64,000 nt of DNA from DASXYG01 sp036502625 (GCA_036502625.1 DASXYG010000035.1:62001-126000); one strand, 5' to 3'; positions 17,843 through 26,907 are shown, numbered from the stretch's first letter. Notes: generated by a model not told the origin, from the letters alone. A program made the numbers and translations.

Positions 17843-18994
17843 GTGGCAGCCGACGGTCCGGCCAGGAAGGTGCTCCGGGCGCTGCTCGACGGCCCGCCGC
17901 TGACCCGTCCGGAACTGGCCGCGCGCACCGGGCTGTCCAAGCCGACGATCTCCGACGCGGTCCGCAGGCTGGAGGAGTCCCACGTCGTGGGCGCGACCGG
18001 GGTGCGGCGCGGGCAGCCGGGGCGGGTGCCCGTCTACTACGGGCTGGCCCCCGGCGCCGGGTTCGTCGTCGCGGTCGACATCGGCGGCGACAACCTCCGC
18101 GCCCGCGCCGCCGGCCTCATGGGCGAGGAGCTGGCCGCGGCGCGGCGTACGACCCCATCGGGCGGCGCGCGTGCGGTGCTGCGCGCGGCCGTCTCGATGA
18201 TCACGAAGACGGTCGCCGAGGTCGGCTCGGCCAACGGGGAGCCGCGCGCGGTCGTGGTGTCGGCGCCCGGCGTCGTGCACGCCGACGGGCGCACCGTCTC
18301 CTCCGCCTACAACCTCGGCGAGGACGGGCCGTTCGACCTCGTCACCCCCATCGAGGACGCCCTCGGCACACCCGTCGAGGTGGACAACAACGTGAACATG
18401 GCCGCGCTCGGCGAACGCTGGCGCGGCCACGGCGCCGACGTCCCCACGTTCGCGTTCGTCGCCGTCGGCGCGGGCATCGGCATGGGCCTGGTGCACCGCG
18501 GCGAGCTCGTCCGCGGCGCGCACGGCGCGGCCGGCGAGGTCGCGTACCTCCCGCTGCGCGGCCGCCCGTCCGCGATCCGCCGTACGGGCCACGGCCGCGA
18601 GCTGCTCTCCGCCGAGGCGGGCGGCTACCGGATGCTGGAACGCGCCAAGCGCCGCACGTGGACCGGCGCGCCCCCGGAGACCGTCGCCGAGATCTTCGCC
18701 CGCGCGGAGTCCGGCGACCGCGCCGCCCGCGCCCTCGTCCGCGACGAGGGCCGCCAGATCGGCCTGACGGTAGCCAGCGCCTGCGCCGTCTTCGACCCCG
18801 AGGTCGTGGTGTTGGGCGGCGGAGTAGGCAGCAACCCCTTGCTCCTCCCAATAGTCTCCGCCCGCGCCAAAGCCCTCCTCCCCTTCCCCCCACGCATAGA
18901 AATCAGCCGCCTAGGCGAGGTCGCCTCCCTAACCGGCGCCCTGTCAGTAGCCCTAACCCAAGCCCAAACCCGCCTCCTAAACGACCTCACCTGA
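17843..18994 (+). CDS. ROK family transcriptional regulator
   Basis: A 383-residue NagC/XylR-type regulator. GTG 17843 is preferred (GGAAGGGGG upstream at 17823-17831); earlier TTG 17783 would add a basic stretch without a ribosome site. The N-terminal winged helix (LTRPELAARTGLSKPTISDA, about residues 20-39) is followed by a ROK sugar-binding domain with VVAVDIGGDNLRA, the VEVDNNVNMAALGE motif and GIGMGLVHRGELVRGAHGAAGE. The usual Cys-rich zinc motif of ROK proteins is not evident. It is divergent from the sugar operon and presumably represses it in the absence of the imported sugar. Confidence 0.9.
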   Translation: MAADGPARKVLRALLDGPPLTRPELAARTGLSKPTISDAVRRLEESHVVGATGVRRGQPGRVPVYYGLAPGAGFVVAVDIGGDNLRARAAGLMGEELAAARRTTPSGGARAVLRAAVSMITKTVAEVGSANGEPRAVVVSAPGVVHADGRTVSSAYNLGEDGPFDLVTPIEDALGTPVEVDNNVNMAALGERWRGHGADVPTFAFVAVGAGIGMGLVHRGELVRGAHGAAGEVAYLPLRGRPSAIRRTGHGRELLSAEAGGYRMLERAKRRTWTGAPPETVAEIFARAESGDRAARALVRDEGRQIGLTVASACAVFDPEVVVLGGGVGSNPLLLPIVSARAKALLPFPPRIEISRLGEVASLTGALSVALTQAQTRLLNDLT

Positions 18995-19040
18995 GCCCAC
19001 CACGCCCCACCGCCGCACCGCCCCCACCGCGACCCGCGAC

Positions 19041-19727
19041 CCGCCACCGCCAAAGGCCGCGCTCCGCGCGCGCTATTACCCGCGACCTTCCGCAACCGAC
19101 CTCAAGGCTCGGCCGCGAGAGCTACCGCTCCCTGAAGACACCCCGAACCCAGCAACCCCAGAGCGCAGCCCCGCGCCCCCACCCCGAAAACCCTCACCTC
19201 AAGACGCGGAAAACAGTCGCGCGCAGCGCGGCCTTTCCCGTGCAGCGCGGCCTCCCCGCCCCCCACATCCACCGCGACCGCGCAGCGCAACCCCGCCACC
19301 GCGAAAGGCCGCGCTCCGCGCGCGCTTTCCCCGCGACCTTCCGCAACCGACCTCAAGGCTGGGCCGCGAGGGCTACCGCCCCCAGAGGACACCCCGAACC
19401 CAGCAACCCCAGAGCGCAGCCTCGCGCCCCCACCCCGGAAACGCTCACCTGAAGACGCGAAAAAACAGTCGCGCGCAGCGCGGCCTCTCCCCGCCCAGCA
19501 CCGTCCCCACATCCACCGCGACCTCGCGCGTACAGCGCGGCCTCTCCCGTACGGCACCGTCCCCACATCCACCGCGTCCCCGCGCGTACAGCACGGCCAC
19601 GCCACCGCCCCCACACACATCCACCGCGACCCCGCGCGTGCAGCACGGCCTCCCCCGCCCCCCCCATCCACCGCAACCTCGCAGCGCAACCCCGCCACCG
19701 CCCAAAGGCCGCGCACCCCCGCACGCC
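19041..19727. repeat. Repeat-filled intergenic region
   Basis: No gene is supported between 18995 and 19727. A unit of about 200 bp is present twice with a period near 251 bp (starts about 19041 and 19292); each copy opens with AAAGGCCGCGCTCCGCGCG, includes TTCCGCAACCGACCTCAAGG and ends with AACAGTCGCGCGCAGCGCGG. Beyond it, a shorter unit with ATCCACCGCG plus a CGCGCGTACAGC-type segment recurs at 19511, 19567, 19619 and 19666. The CGCGCAGCGCGGCC element is shared with 2204-2342. Confidence 0.75.
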
Positions 19728-20504
19728 CTAAACCGGTTCGCCGTCCGGCGGATACTCCACGCGCCCCAGCGACGTGACGTACGCGCCCCCCGGCGAGTTA
19801 TGCGCCCTCCCATCACCCCCGAGCCCGAAGAACTTGCCGGTCGTGCGCATGGCGTGGAGGTCGTACAGCCAGACCGCGGCTACCGGGATGCGGAACTCGC
19901 GCCAGGTGAATACGTACAGGTCGTCGCCCAGGCTCCACGCGGCGGACAGGTCGACGTCGCCGTGGCCGCGTTGTTCGCCGACCAGGCACTGCCAGGCGTA
20001 GCGGCGGGAGCTGAGGTAGACGTGTTCGTACAGGTGGTGCGGGCTGTAGCGGTACAGGGCGCGCCAGCCGACGAGATCGCGCGACTCCGCGGGGGCGGGC
20101 GCGCCGGGTGGGGCGCCCTCGATCACGCCGGGCGCGAAGTCCTGGGACACGCGCGGCACTCCGGCCACCGGCTCGTCGGCGATCCGCGAGGTCACGACCA
20201 GGGCGCGGCCGGTCGCGGTGTTCAGCATCGTGGTGACCGAGCGGTACGGCGCGGCCGCGAACGTCTGGTCGAGGAAGTACACCCCGGGCCGCACCTCGAC
20301 GGCCTCGTACCAGTCGGTGCCCGACTCCTCGCCCGGCCCGCCCCAGGTGGCGGTGCCGTCGCCGCGGAACGCCAGGCGCAGCGCCGTGCCGTCGCCGAAC
20401 CGCACGGTGAGGTTGCGCCCGGCGAGCGCGGCGGTCGCCGGGAGCCGGTTCGCGTCGATGCCCGCGGCGAACTCGTTCATGGTCTTCCAGTCAGCGCCCA
20501 CCAT
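19728..20504 (-). CDS. MoaF-like protein
   Basis: A 258-residue soluble protein with the two-part architecture of MoaF: an N-terminal barrel-like domain (about 20-110; LAGRNLTVRFGDGTALRL, then WYEAVEVRPGVYFLDQTF) and a C-terminal domain (about 130-250; YEHVYLSSRRYAWQCLVGEQ, then LYVFTWREFRIPVAAVWLYD). The family name refers to molybdenum cofactor genes, but no Moco gene is near, and members often sit beside SDR enzymes as here. A catalytic role is not established. It overlaps the SDR gene by 14 bp; a start at the internal ATG 20480 would remove the overlap. Confidence 0.8.
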   Translation of the reverse strand: MVGADWKTMNEFAAGIDANRLPATAALAGRNLTVRFGDGTALRLAFRGDGTATWGGPGEESGTDWYEAVEVRPGVYFLDQTFAAAPYRSVTTMLNTATGRALVVTSRIADEPVAGVPRVSQDFAPGVIEGAPPGAPAPAESRDLVGWRALYRYSPHHLYEHVYLSSRRYAWQCLVGEQRGHGDVDLSAAWSLGDDLYVFTWREFRIPVAAVWLYDLHAMRTTGKFFGLGGDGRAHNSPGGAYVTSLGRVEYPPDGEPV

Positions 20505-21357
20505 GCGGTGCCTCTCCTCGATGCGTCGCCGGACGCGGCGCCCGGTCCGGGTCGAAGGCGATCGTGGGCAGGTCGACGCAGCCGGCGCCCGCGTCGGCCA
20601 CCACCACGGAGCCGGTCATGACGGACGCGTCGTCGGAGGCCAGGAACGCGATCACCGCGGCGATCTCGGGCGGCTCGGCCGGGCGGCGCAGCGGCGTGTC
20701 GCGGGACACCTCCGCGTAAGCGTCCTCGCGCGTCGTGCCCGTACGCGCGGCCAGGTCGTCCATCTGCTCGTCGGCCATCGGCGTGCGCACCCACCCGGGG
20801 CACACCGCGTTCACCCGTACGCCGTGCGGGCCGTAGTCGCGCGCCAGCGACCTGGTCAGCCCGATCATCGCGTGCTTCGTCGTGACGTAGCCGGCGACCC
20901 CGGGCCCGGCGAAGCACCCGGCGATCGAGGCCACCATGACGATCGCGCCGCGCGCGCGGACCAGCGCGGGCAGGCAGGCGCGCGCGGTGACGAACGCGGT
21001 GGTCAGGTTGGCGCGCAGCGCGTACGCCCAGGCGTCGTCGTCGGTGTCGAGCGCGGCGCCCGGCCGGTGGTCGCCGGCGCCGGCGACCAGGACGTCGAGG
21101 CCCCCGAACCGGGCGACCGCGGAGTCCACCACGTGCCGCGCGTCCTCCGGGTCGGCCGCGTCGCCGGGCACGACCAGCGCGCGGTCGCCGAGCGGCGCGG
21201 CGGCCTCCCGCAGCGGCTCCGTACGGCGCCCGGTGAGCACGACGTACGCGCCCTCACCCGCCAGCCACGCCGCGGTGGCCGCCCCGATCCCGCTTCCCGC
21301 GCCGGTCACCAGCGCGACCCTGCCGTGCAGCCGGTCGCGCCGAACGTCGCTGCCCAT
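20491..21357 (-). CDS. SDR family NAD(P)-dependent oxidoreductase
   Basis: A 288-residue classical short-chain dehydrogenase/reductase. It has the cofactor motif TGAGSGIG, the structural NAG-like segment (VAGAG), catalytic Ser in MVASIAG and the YxxxK pair in GYVTTKHAMIGL, then PGWVRTPM. ATG 21357 is the start just before the family fold begins. It forms a two-gene unit with the MoaF-like gene and is divergent from a ribose-type ABC importer, which hints that it oxidises a sugar or polyol taken up by that importer. The substrate is not predictable from sequence. Confidence 0.9.
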   Translation of the reverse strand: MGSDVRRDRLHGRVALVTGAGSGIGAATAAWLAGEGAYVVLTGRRTEPLREAAAPLGDRALVVPGDAADPEDARHVVDSAVARFGGLDVLVAGAGDHRPGAALDTDDDAWAYALRANLTTAFVTARACLPALVRARGAIVMVASIAGCFAGPGVAGYVTTKHAMIGLTRSLARDYGPHGVRVNAVCPGWVRTPMADEQMDDLAARTGTTREDAYAEVSRDTPLRRPAEPPEIAAVIAFLASDDASVMTGSVVVADAGAGCVDLPTIAFDPDRAPRPATHRGEAPHGGR

Positions 21358-21521
21358 GGACGGCCACGCTAGGCGCGCCCGTACGGGCCGGTCACCGTAC
21401 GGCGCCCAGGTGTTCCCGCACGGACAAGCACCGTTCCCGCAGAGCCAAGTGCCACCCGGGCACCCGGCGGTGGACTGGCACCTGAGCCAGCCGGAGACGA
21501 CCGCCGTGGAGGGACGCCGCC

Positions 21522-22538
21522 GTGACACCAGGCCCGGAGCCAGGCACCCGATCGCGTACGCCGGCCGCCCTGTTCGGCCGGCTGCCGCGTATCGAGGCGA
21601 TGAGCGTGCTGGTCGCGACCCTCGTGCTGGTCGCGTTCGTGGGCGTGTGGCATCCGGACTTCTTCCGCGCCGGGCAGCTCTTCGACACGCTCCAGTCGGC
21701 CGTGTACGTGTCGCTGCTCGCGTGCGGGATGTCGTTCCTGCTGGCCATGCGGGAGATCGACCTGTCCGTGGGCTCCGGCTTCGGGCTGACGGTGATCGTC
21801 ACGGGCGTGCTCATGCGGCAGGGCGTGGACCCGTGGCTCGCCGCGGTCGGCGGCATCGCGCTCGGCGCGCTGCTCGGCTTGGTCAACGCGGTGATCGTCC
21901 GGTTCGTCGGCATCCCGGCGATCGTCGCGACCCTGGCCACGCTGTCGGTCTACCGCGGGCTCGCGCTCGCGCTGTCCGGCGGGCAGCAGGTCACCGGGCT
22001 GCCGGTGAACAGCTCGTTCTTCGTGGTCCTCGGCGGCAGGACGCTCGGCGTCCCCACGAGCGTGTGGGTGCTGGTGATCGTCGTCGCGGTGCTCACCGTC
22101 GTGCTGCGGCTCACGCCGTTCGGCTACCGCGTACGGTCGGTCGGCTCGAACCCGGACGCCGCGACGTTCTCCGGCATCTCGATCCCCCGCGTACGGCTCC
22201 AGGCGCTGGTGCTCACCGGGCTGCTCGCCGGGGTGTCGGGCGTGCTCGGCCTGGCGTTCTTCACCTCCGGCGACCCGAACATCGGCAACGGCTTCGAGCT
22301 CCAGGCGATCGCCGCCGCGATCATCGGCGGCACACCCCTGCGCGGCGGCAGCGCCACGGTCGCCGGCGCCTGCATCGGCGGCATCCTGCTCAGCGTCGTG
22401 GCCAGCGGCCTGCAGTACTTCGACATCCCCGCGAACTGGAGCTCGTTCGCGACCGGCGCCGTCATCCTGGCGGCCGTCGCCCTCGACAGCGTGCTCAGGC
22501 GCCGCCGCCGCGACCGCGACGCCCGCCTCGGACTCTAG
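21522..22538 (+). CDS. CUT2 (ribose/AI-2 type) ABC transporter permease
   Basis: A 338-residue RbsC-like permease with about ten helices. Family marks are MREIDLSVGSGFGLTV, ATLATLSVYRGLALALSGGQ, RVRSVGSNPDAATFSGISI and AAIIGGTPLRGGSATVAGA. GTG 21522 follows GGAGGGA. It is first in the order permease, binding protein, ATPase. Together these three make a complete importer, unlike the ATPase-less system at 14672-17732. The substrate is probably a pentose, deoxysugar or polyol. Confidence 0.93.
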   Translation: MTPGPEPGTRSRTPAALFGRLPRIEAMSVLVATLVLVAFVGVWHPDFFRAGQLFDTLQSAVYVSLLACGMSFLLAMREIDLSVGSGFGLTVIVTGVLMRQGVDPWLAAVGGIALGALLGLVNAVIVRFVGIPAIVATLATLSVYRGLALALSGGQQVTGLPVNSSFFVVLGGRTLGVPTSVWVLVIVVAVLTVVLRLTPFGYRVRSVGSNPDAATFSGISIPRVRLQALVLTGLLAGVSGVLGLAFFTSGDPNIGNGFELQAIAAAIIGGTPLRGGSATVAGACIGGILLSVVASGLQYFDIPANWSSFATGAVILAAVALDSVLRRRRRDRDARLGL

Positions 22539-22547
22539 GGAGACCAG

Positions 22548-23618
22548 ATGACTCGTCCACGCGTCCTGCTCGCCGCGGCGATGACCGGCGCGCTCGTCCT
22601 CAGCGGATGCGGGTCCGGCTCGGGCTCGGGCAGCGCCGGCACGAAGAAGACCGGCACCCTCCACATGGCGTTCATCTACGCCAGCACCACGCAGAACCCG
22701 TTCCAGGAGATGGCGCTCGGCGCGAAGGCGGCCGCGGGCGCCGACGGCAAGGTGACGCTCAACGAGGCCGCGCCGACGGGCATCGACGGGCCCGCGACCG
22801 TCCAGCTCTTCCAGGCCGCGACCCGCAACTCCCCGGACGGCATCGCGCTGCAGGACCTCTCCCCTGACCTGTTCGTCCGCCCGCTCAACCAGGCCGCGGA
22901 CTCCGGCGTGCCCACGGTCGCCGTGGACGCCACGCCGCCGCCCGGCACGAAGACCAGCCTGTACGTCGGCAACAGCAACACCGAGGTCGGCCGGGCCCTC
23001 GGCACGGAGTTCGTCAAGCACGTGCCCGCGTCGGCCAAGGGCGAGGTCGTCCTCGGCAACGACATCCCCGGCCTGAAGCTCCTGGAGCAGCGGCTCGCCG
23101 GGGTGTCCGCGGTGATCAAGGCGCAGCGGCCGAACCTGAAGGTCCTCGGCCCGTACAACGCCGGTTCCGAGCCGACCGCGAACTACAACGGCTGGAACGC
23201 GATCGTGAAGGCGCACCCGAACGCGCTGGCGTACCTCGGCGTCGGCAGCCAGGACGGCGTCTCGCTGCCGCTGATCCAGAAGCAGACGGGCCGGAAGTTC
23301 CTGGCCGGGTCCTGCGACGTCGACCCGGCCGCGCTGCGCGCCGTCAAGGACGGCTCGCTGTTCGCCCTGTCCTCGCCCGAGCACTGGCTGAAGGGATACA
23401 TCGCGCTACAGCTCCTCATCGACCACCAGCGCACCGGGAAGAAGCTGCCGGCCGGCTGGTGGAACCCGGGCACGCTGGTCGTCACCAAGGACAACGTCGA
23501 CAAGATCATCGCGCGGCAGAAGGACGCGGCCAGCCGTACGGCGTACTTCAGCCCGATCGCCAAGGCCCAGCTCGCCCATCCCGCCCGCTACCTCAAGCCG
23601 CTGGCGCAGGTGGACTGA
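22548..23618 (+). CDS. CUT2 sugar-binding lipoprotein (RbsB-like)
   Basis: A 356-residue periplasmic-binding-protein type 1 lipoprotein. The leader ends with the lipobox LVLSGC (Cys21), then a Gly/Ser linker and the fold beginning TLHMAFIYASTTQNPFQEMA. The hinge and ligand regions include GIALQDLSPDLFVRPLNQA and VDATPPPG. It starts 9 bp after the permease stop with AGGGAGA ahead and ends 2 bp before the ATPase gene. It should deliver a sugar to the 21522 permease. Confidence 0.92.
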   Translation: MTRPRVLLAAAMTGALVLSGCGSGSGSGSAGTKKTGTLHMAFIYASTTQNPFQEMALGAKAAAGADGKVTLNEAAPTGIDGPATVQLFQAATRNSPDGIALQDLSPDLFVRPLNQAADSGVPTVAVDATPPPGTKTSLYVGNSNTEVGRALGTEFVKHVPASAKGEVVLGNDIPGLKLLEQRLAGVSAVIKAQRPNLKVLGPYNAGSEPTANYNGWNAIVKAHPNALAYLGVGSQDGVSLPLIQKQTGRKFLAGSCDVDPAALRAVKDGSLFALSSPEHWLKGYIALQLLIDHQRTGKKLPAGWWNPGTLVVTKDNVDKIIARQKDAASRTAYFSPIAKAQLAHPARYLKPLAQVD

Positions 23619-23620
23619 GC

Positions 23621-25171
23621 ATGGCCGTCTTCGAGGCGCGCGGCGTGACGAAGGCGTACGGCGGGGTCGCGGCGCTGACGGACGGCGCGCTCACGGTCGA
23701 GCCCGGCTCCGTCCACGCGCTGCTCGGCGAGAACGGCGCGGGCAAGTCCACGCTGGTCAAGGTGGTGTCCGGCGCCGTACGACCGGACGCCGGTGAGCTG
23801 CTGCTCGACGGCGCGCCCGTCGCGTTCCACGACACCGCCGACGCCGTACGCCACGGCGTGGCCGTCGTGTCGCAGGAGCTGAGCCTGTTCCCCGACCTCG
23901 ACGTGCTGGCGAACCTGTACCCGATGCGGGAGCCGCGGCGCGGGCCGCTGCTCGACCGGCGCGCCATGTGGGCCGAGGCCAAGCCGGTGCTGGCCCGCCT
24001 CGGCCTCGACGCGGGGCCGCGCACCCGGGTCGCGGAGCTGACGCTCGGCGAGCGGCAGCTCGTCGAGATCGCCCGCGCGCTGCTCACCGGGCCGCGCCTG
24101 CTCGTCCTCGACGAGCCGACGTCCGCGCTGGACGCCGAGAGCTCCGACCGGCTGCTCGGCGTGCTGCGGGTGCTGCGCGAGCAGGACGTCGGTGTCGTGT
24201 TCGTCTCGCACATCCTGGAGGAGGTGCTGGCGCTCAGCGACACGGTCACCGTGCTGCGCGACGGCCGCGTCGTGCTGTCCGGCGCCGACCGCCGCGACCT
24301 GTCCATCGACGACGTCGTCACCGCGATGCTCGGCCCCGGCTTCGCCGACCCCGGACCGGTCGCCGAGACGGTCGCCCGGCCCGCCGCCGAGGCCGCGGAC
24401 GGCACGGCGGGCGGCGCGCTCGAGCTCCTCGACGTGACCCTGCCGGGTGAGCTGTCCGGCGTACGGATGCGCGCCGCCGCCGGCGAGATCGTGGGCCTCG
24501 CCGGCCTGGCGGGCGCCGGCCACCTGGCCGTGCTGGAACTGGCCGCCGGGCTGCGGAAGGCCGCGCGCGGCAGCGTACGGCTGCCCGGCGGCCGGCCGGT
24601 GCCGCACGGCCTGCGGCGCGCGGTCGCCGCGGGCGTGGCCGTGGTGTCCGGCGACCGGCGCCGCTACGGGCTGATGGCCGACAAGCCGATCTGGGAGAAC
24701 ATCGCGCAGGTCCGCAGCGTCGGGCAGGCGCGCGACGGCGTGCTCGTCCGCCGCGGCCCGCTGCGCGAGCGGGCGCGCCGCCAGGTCGAGCGGCTCGGCG
24801 TGCGCTGCCGCGGCGTGGACCAGCGCGCCGGCTACCTCTCCGGCGGCAACCAGCAGAAGGTGGTGCTGGCCAAGTGGCTGGACGCCGACCCGTCCGTGCT
24901 GCTGCTCGACGACCCGACGCGCGGCGTGGACGTCGGCGCCAAGGCCGAGATCCACGGCCTGATCCGCGCGGCCGCCCGCGACGGCGCGGTGGTGCTGCTG
25001 TGCTCGACCGACCTGGACGAGCTGGCCCTGGTCTGCGCCCGCGTGGTGGTCTTCTACCGCGGCCGGATCGGCACCGAGCTGTCCGGCGCCGCGCTGACCC
25101 AGCACGCGCTGCTGCACGCGATCAACACCGGGGAGAACGGGAGACGCGCCGGACCCCCGACGGTAGAGTGA
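23621..25171 (+). CDS. CUT2 sugar ABC transporter ATPase, two nucleotide-binding domains
   Basis: A 516-residue RbsA/MglA-type protein with two fused ATPase domains. The first has Walker A GENGAGKST, Q-loop SQELSLF, a degenerate signature LTLGERQLVEIA and Walker B LLVLDEPTSALD. The second has the usual degenerate Walker A (GLAGAGH), the intact signature YLSGGNQQKV and Walker B VLLLDDPTRGVD. ATG 23621 follows the binding-protein stop by 2 bp. The architecture is normal for CUT2 systems, where the second P-loop is often inactive. Confidence 0.93.
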   Translation: MAVFEARGVTKAYGGVAALTDGALTVEPGSVHALLGENGAGKSTLVKVVSGAVRPDAGELLLDGAPVAFHDTADAVRHGVAVVSQELSLFPDLDVLANLYPMREPRRGPLLDRRAMWAEAKPVLARLGLDAGPRTRVAELTLGERQLVEIARALLTGPRLLVLDEPTSALDAESSDRLLGVLRVLREQDVGVVFVSHILEEVLALSDTVTVLRDGRVVLSGADRRDLSIDDVVTAMLGPGFADPGPVAETVARPAAEAADGTAGGALELLDVTLPGELSGVRMRAAAGEIVGLAGLAGAGHLAVLELAAGLRKAARGSVRLPGGRPVPHGLRRAVAAGVAVVSGDRRRYGLMADKPIWENIAQVRSVGQARDGVLVRRGPLRERARRQVERLGVRCRGVDQRAGYLSGGNQQKVVLAKWLDADPSVLLLDDPTRGVDVGAKAEIHGLIRAAARDGAVVLLCSTDLDELALVCARVVVFYRGRIGTELSGAALTQHALLHAINTGENGRRAGPPTVE

Positions 25172-25208
25172 CCGCCGTCACATTCAGGCGTGACCACCGG
25201 GAGACACC

Positions 25209-26204
25209 ATGTCGGTGCTCGTCCGCACATCCGACCTGCCGCCCCGTGACCGCTTCGAGTTCTGGTGCGACCTCGTCAACGAGACGTTCGTGCCGCTGCG
25301 CACCGACGTCGAGGCCGAGCACCGGTTCGACGCCAGCATGCGGGTCCTCGAACTCGGAGCCATCACCGCGACGGAGATCCACGCGACCGCGAACGTCGTA
25401 CGCCGCACCCCCGCGCTGATCACCGACTCCGACCCCGACTACTACAAGCTCGGCGTCCAGCTCCGCGGCTACTGCCTGCTCACCCAGGACGGCCGCGAGG
25501 CGCCGCTGGTCCCCGGCGACTTCGCGATCTACGACACCACCCGCCCGTACACCCTGGCCTTCGACGACGCGTACCGGCAGCTCGTGCTGATGTTCCCGCG
25601 CCGCCTGCTGCACCTGCCCGCGGAGACCGTCACCGGCGTCACGGCGACCCGGATGTCCGGCCGCCAGGGCGTGGGGGCGCTGCTGTCGCCGTTCCTGATC
25701 CAGCTCGCCGACCACCTGGGCGAGTTCGAGAGCGGCGGCCCGCACGTACGCCTGGGCGACAACGTGCTCGACCTCCTGGTCACGCTGCTCGCCGAGCGGC
25801 TCGACATCACCGCGCCCACACCCGACTCCGCCAGGCGCGCGCTGCTGATGCGCATCCAGGCGCACATCGAGCGCCATCTCTACGACCCGGACCTCTGCCC
25901 GGACGGCATCGCCGCCGCCCACTTCGTGTCCACCCGCTACCTCCACAAGCTGTTCCACGAGGAGGGCACCACGGTGTCGGCGTGGATCCGCGAGCGGCGC
26001 CTGGACCACTGCCGCCGCGACCTGCGCGACCCGCTCCAGGTGAGCCGGCCGGTGAGCGCGATCGCCGCGCGCTGGGGGTTCCTCGACGCCGCGCACTTCA
26101 GCAGGCTGTTCAAGGCGGCGTACGGTACGAGCCCGCGGGAGTACCGCGTCAGCGCCGACCCCGCGGGCGGCCTGACGGTGTCGGGCACCGCCCTGCCGCG
26201 CTGA
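25209..26204 (+). CDS. AraC family transcriptional regulator
   Basis: A 331-residue regulator. Residues about 10-190 form the AraC-binding-domain type found in actinomycete proteins (YYKLGVQLRGYCLLTQDGRE, then PGDFAIYDTTRPYTLAFDD), a cupin-like barrel. The C-terminal 100 residues hold two helix-turn-helices (IAAAHFVSTRYLHKLFHEEG, then ISAIAARW-type GFLDAAHFSRLFKAAYG) and the closing SPREYR. ATG 25209 follows CGGGAGA. It lies 37 bp after the ribose-type importer in the same direction, so it may be its activator, although the fold is also common in regulators of aromatic or xenobiotic genes. Confidence 0.9.
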   Translation: MSVLVRTSDLPPRDRFEFWCDLVNETFVPLRTDVEAEHRFDASMRVLELGAITATEIHATANVVRRTPALITDSDPDYYKLGVQLRGYCLLTQDGREAPLVPGDFAIYDTTRPYTLAFDDAYRQLVLMFPRRLLHLPAETVTGVTATRMSGRQGVGALLSPFLIQLADHLGEFESGGPHVRLGDNVLDLLVTLLAERLDITAPTPDSARRALLMRIQAHIERHLYDPDLCPDGIAAAHFVSTRYLHKLFHEEGTTVSAWIRERRLDHCRRDLRDPLQVSRPVSAIAARWGFLDAAHFSRLFKAAYGTSPREYRVSADPAGGLTVSGTALPR

Positions 26205-26213
26205 GGCGCGCGG

Positions 26214-26774
26214 TCACGCCTCCCAGACCTCGCGGTGCTCCTCGACGGCCGCCACCGGAGCTACCGGCGCTTCCGGCACGGCCGCGGCCGCGCCGGGGAT
26301 GCCGAGCGTCGCCCAGACGACCTTCCCGGTCTCCTGGCGCCGCCACCCCCAGTCGGCGCTGTAGGCCGCGACGATGCCGAGGCCGCGCCCGGACTCCGCC
26401 TCGGCGCGCGGCTCGCCGGGGAACGGCGCCGTCGGGCCGTCGTCGGCGAGGTCCGTGACGGTTATGGTCAGCGCCACCGAATCGGCCGCGAGCGTGATGT
26501 GGAAATGGTCCGCCGCGGGGTCGTCGTGACAGGGCGCGTGGACGATCGCGTTGGTGGCGAGCTCCGAGACGATCGTGGCCGCGTCATAGGCCAGATCGTC
26601 CAGATCCCACGTCGACAGCGTCTCGGTGACGAACACGCGTGCCGCACGTGCGGACGTCGGCACCGCGGGCAGTTCGAGCCATCGTGCCCGCTCATCACCG
26701 TACGGTCGACCGAATCCGTGGACAGCGCGCACGGGGGCTCGGGTGCGCGCACGTGAATACGGTCGCTGAGCCAT
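26214..26774 (-). CDS. ATP-binding regulatory protein (RsbW/anti-sigma-type HATPase)
   Basis: A 186-residue protein with a GHKL ATPase fold: N-box TIVSELATNAIVHAP, the VTDLADDGP segment and G2 box SGRGLGIVAAYSADWGW. Start ATG 26774 has GGAGGAAGG ahead; longer starts are possible but lack such a site. The histidine phosphotransfer domain is absent, as in serine-kinase anti-sigma factors and the ATP-binding members of abaA-type loci. It is divergent from a DUF397 protein and an XRE-DUF5753 regulator, a triad repeatedly found in streptomycetes near developmental control genes. Confidence 0.88.
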   Translation of the reverse strand: MAQRPYSRARTRAPVRAVHGFGRPYGDERARWLELPAVPTSARAARVFVTETLSTWDLDDLAYDAATIVSELATNAIVHAPCHDDPAADHFHITLAADSVALTITVTDLADDGPTAPFPGEPRAEAESGRGLGIVAAYSADWGWRRQETGKVVWATLGIPGAAAAVPEAPVAPVAAVEEHREVWEA

Positions 26775-26887
26775 CGGCCGCCTTCCTCCGGTGCCGAGCC
26801 GGTCCCGGGACATCCTCCCCCGGTGATCACTCATTCGCAAGAACAAATGAGAACACAGTCGCACGTACAGCGAAATGCGTACTCATA

Positions 26888-26907
26888 TGCACGTGCAGCA
26901 CTAGGGT
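26888..26907 (+). promoter_or_regulatory. Divergent promoter region with TGCACGTGCA palindrome
   Basis: The 225-bp gap between the ATPase gene and DUF397 is AT-rich for this genome. It holds the perfect palindrome TGCACGTGCA (26888-26897), directly followed by a -10-like TAGGGT (26902-26907) facing DUF397. GTGATCAC at 26823-26830 is a second palindrome nearer the ATPase gene. An XRE regulator could bind either. Confidence 0.4.

Noticed and set aside
19041..19727. CRISPR array
   Set aside because: Repeats are long, diverged and GC-rich with irregular spacing, no unique spacers of even size and no cas genes.
19728..20504. Molybdenum cofactor biosynthesis locus
   Set aside because: Only a MoaF-like protein is present; no moaA-E, mog or mobA genes are in the window.
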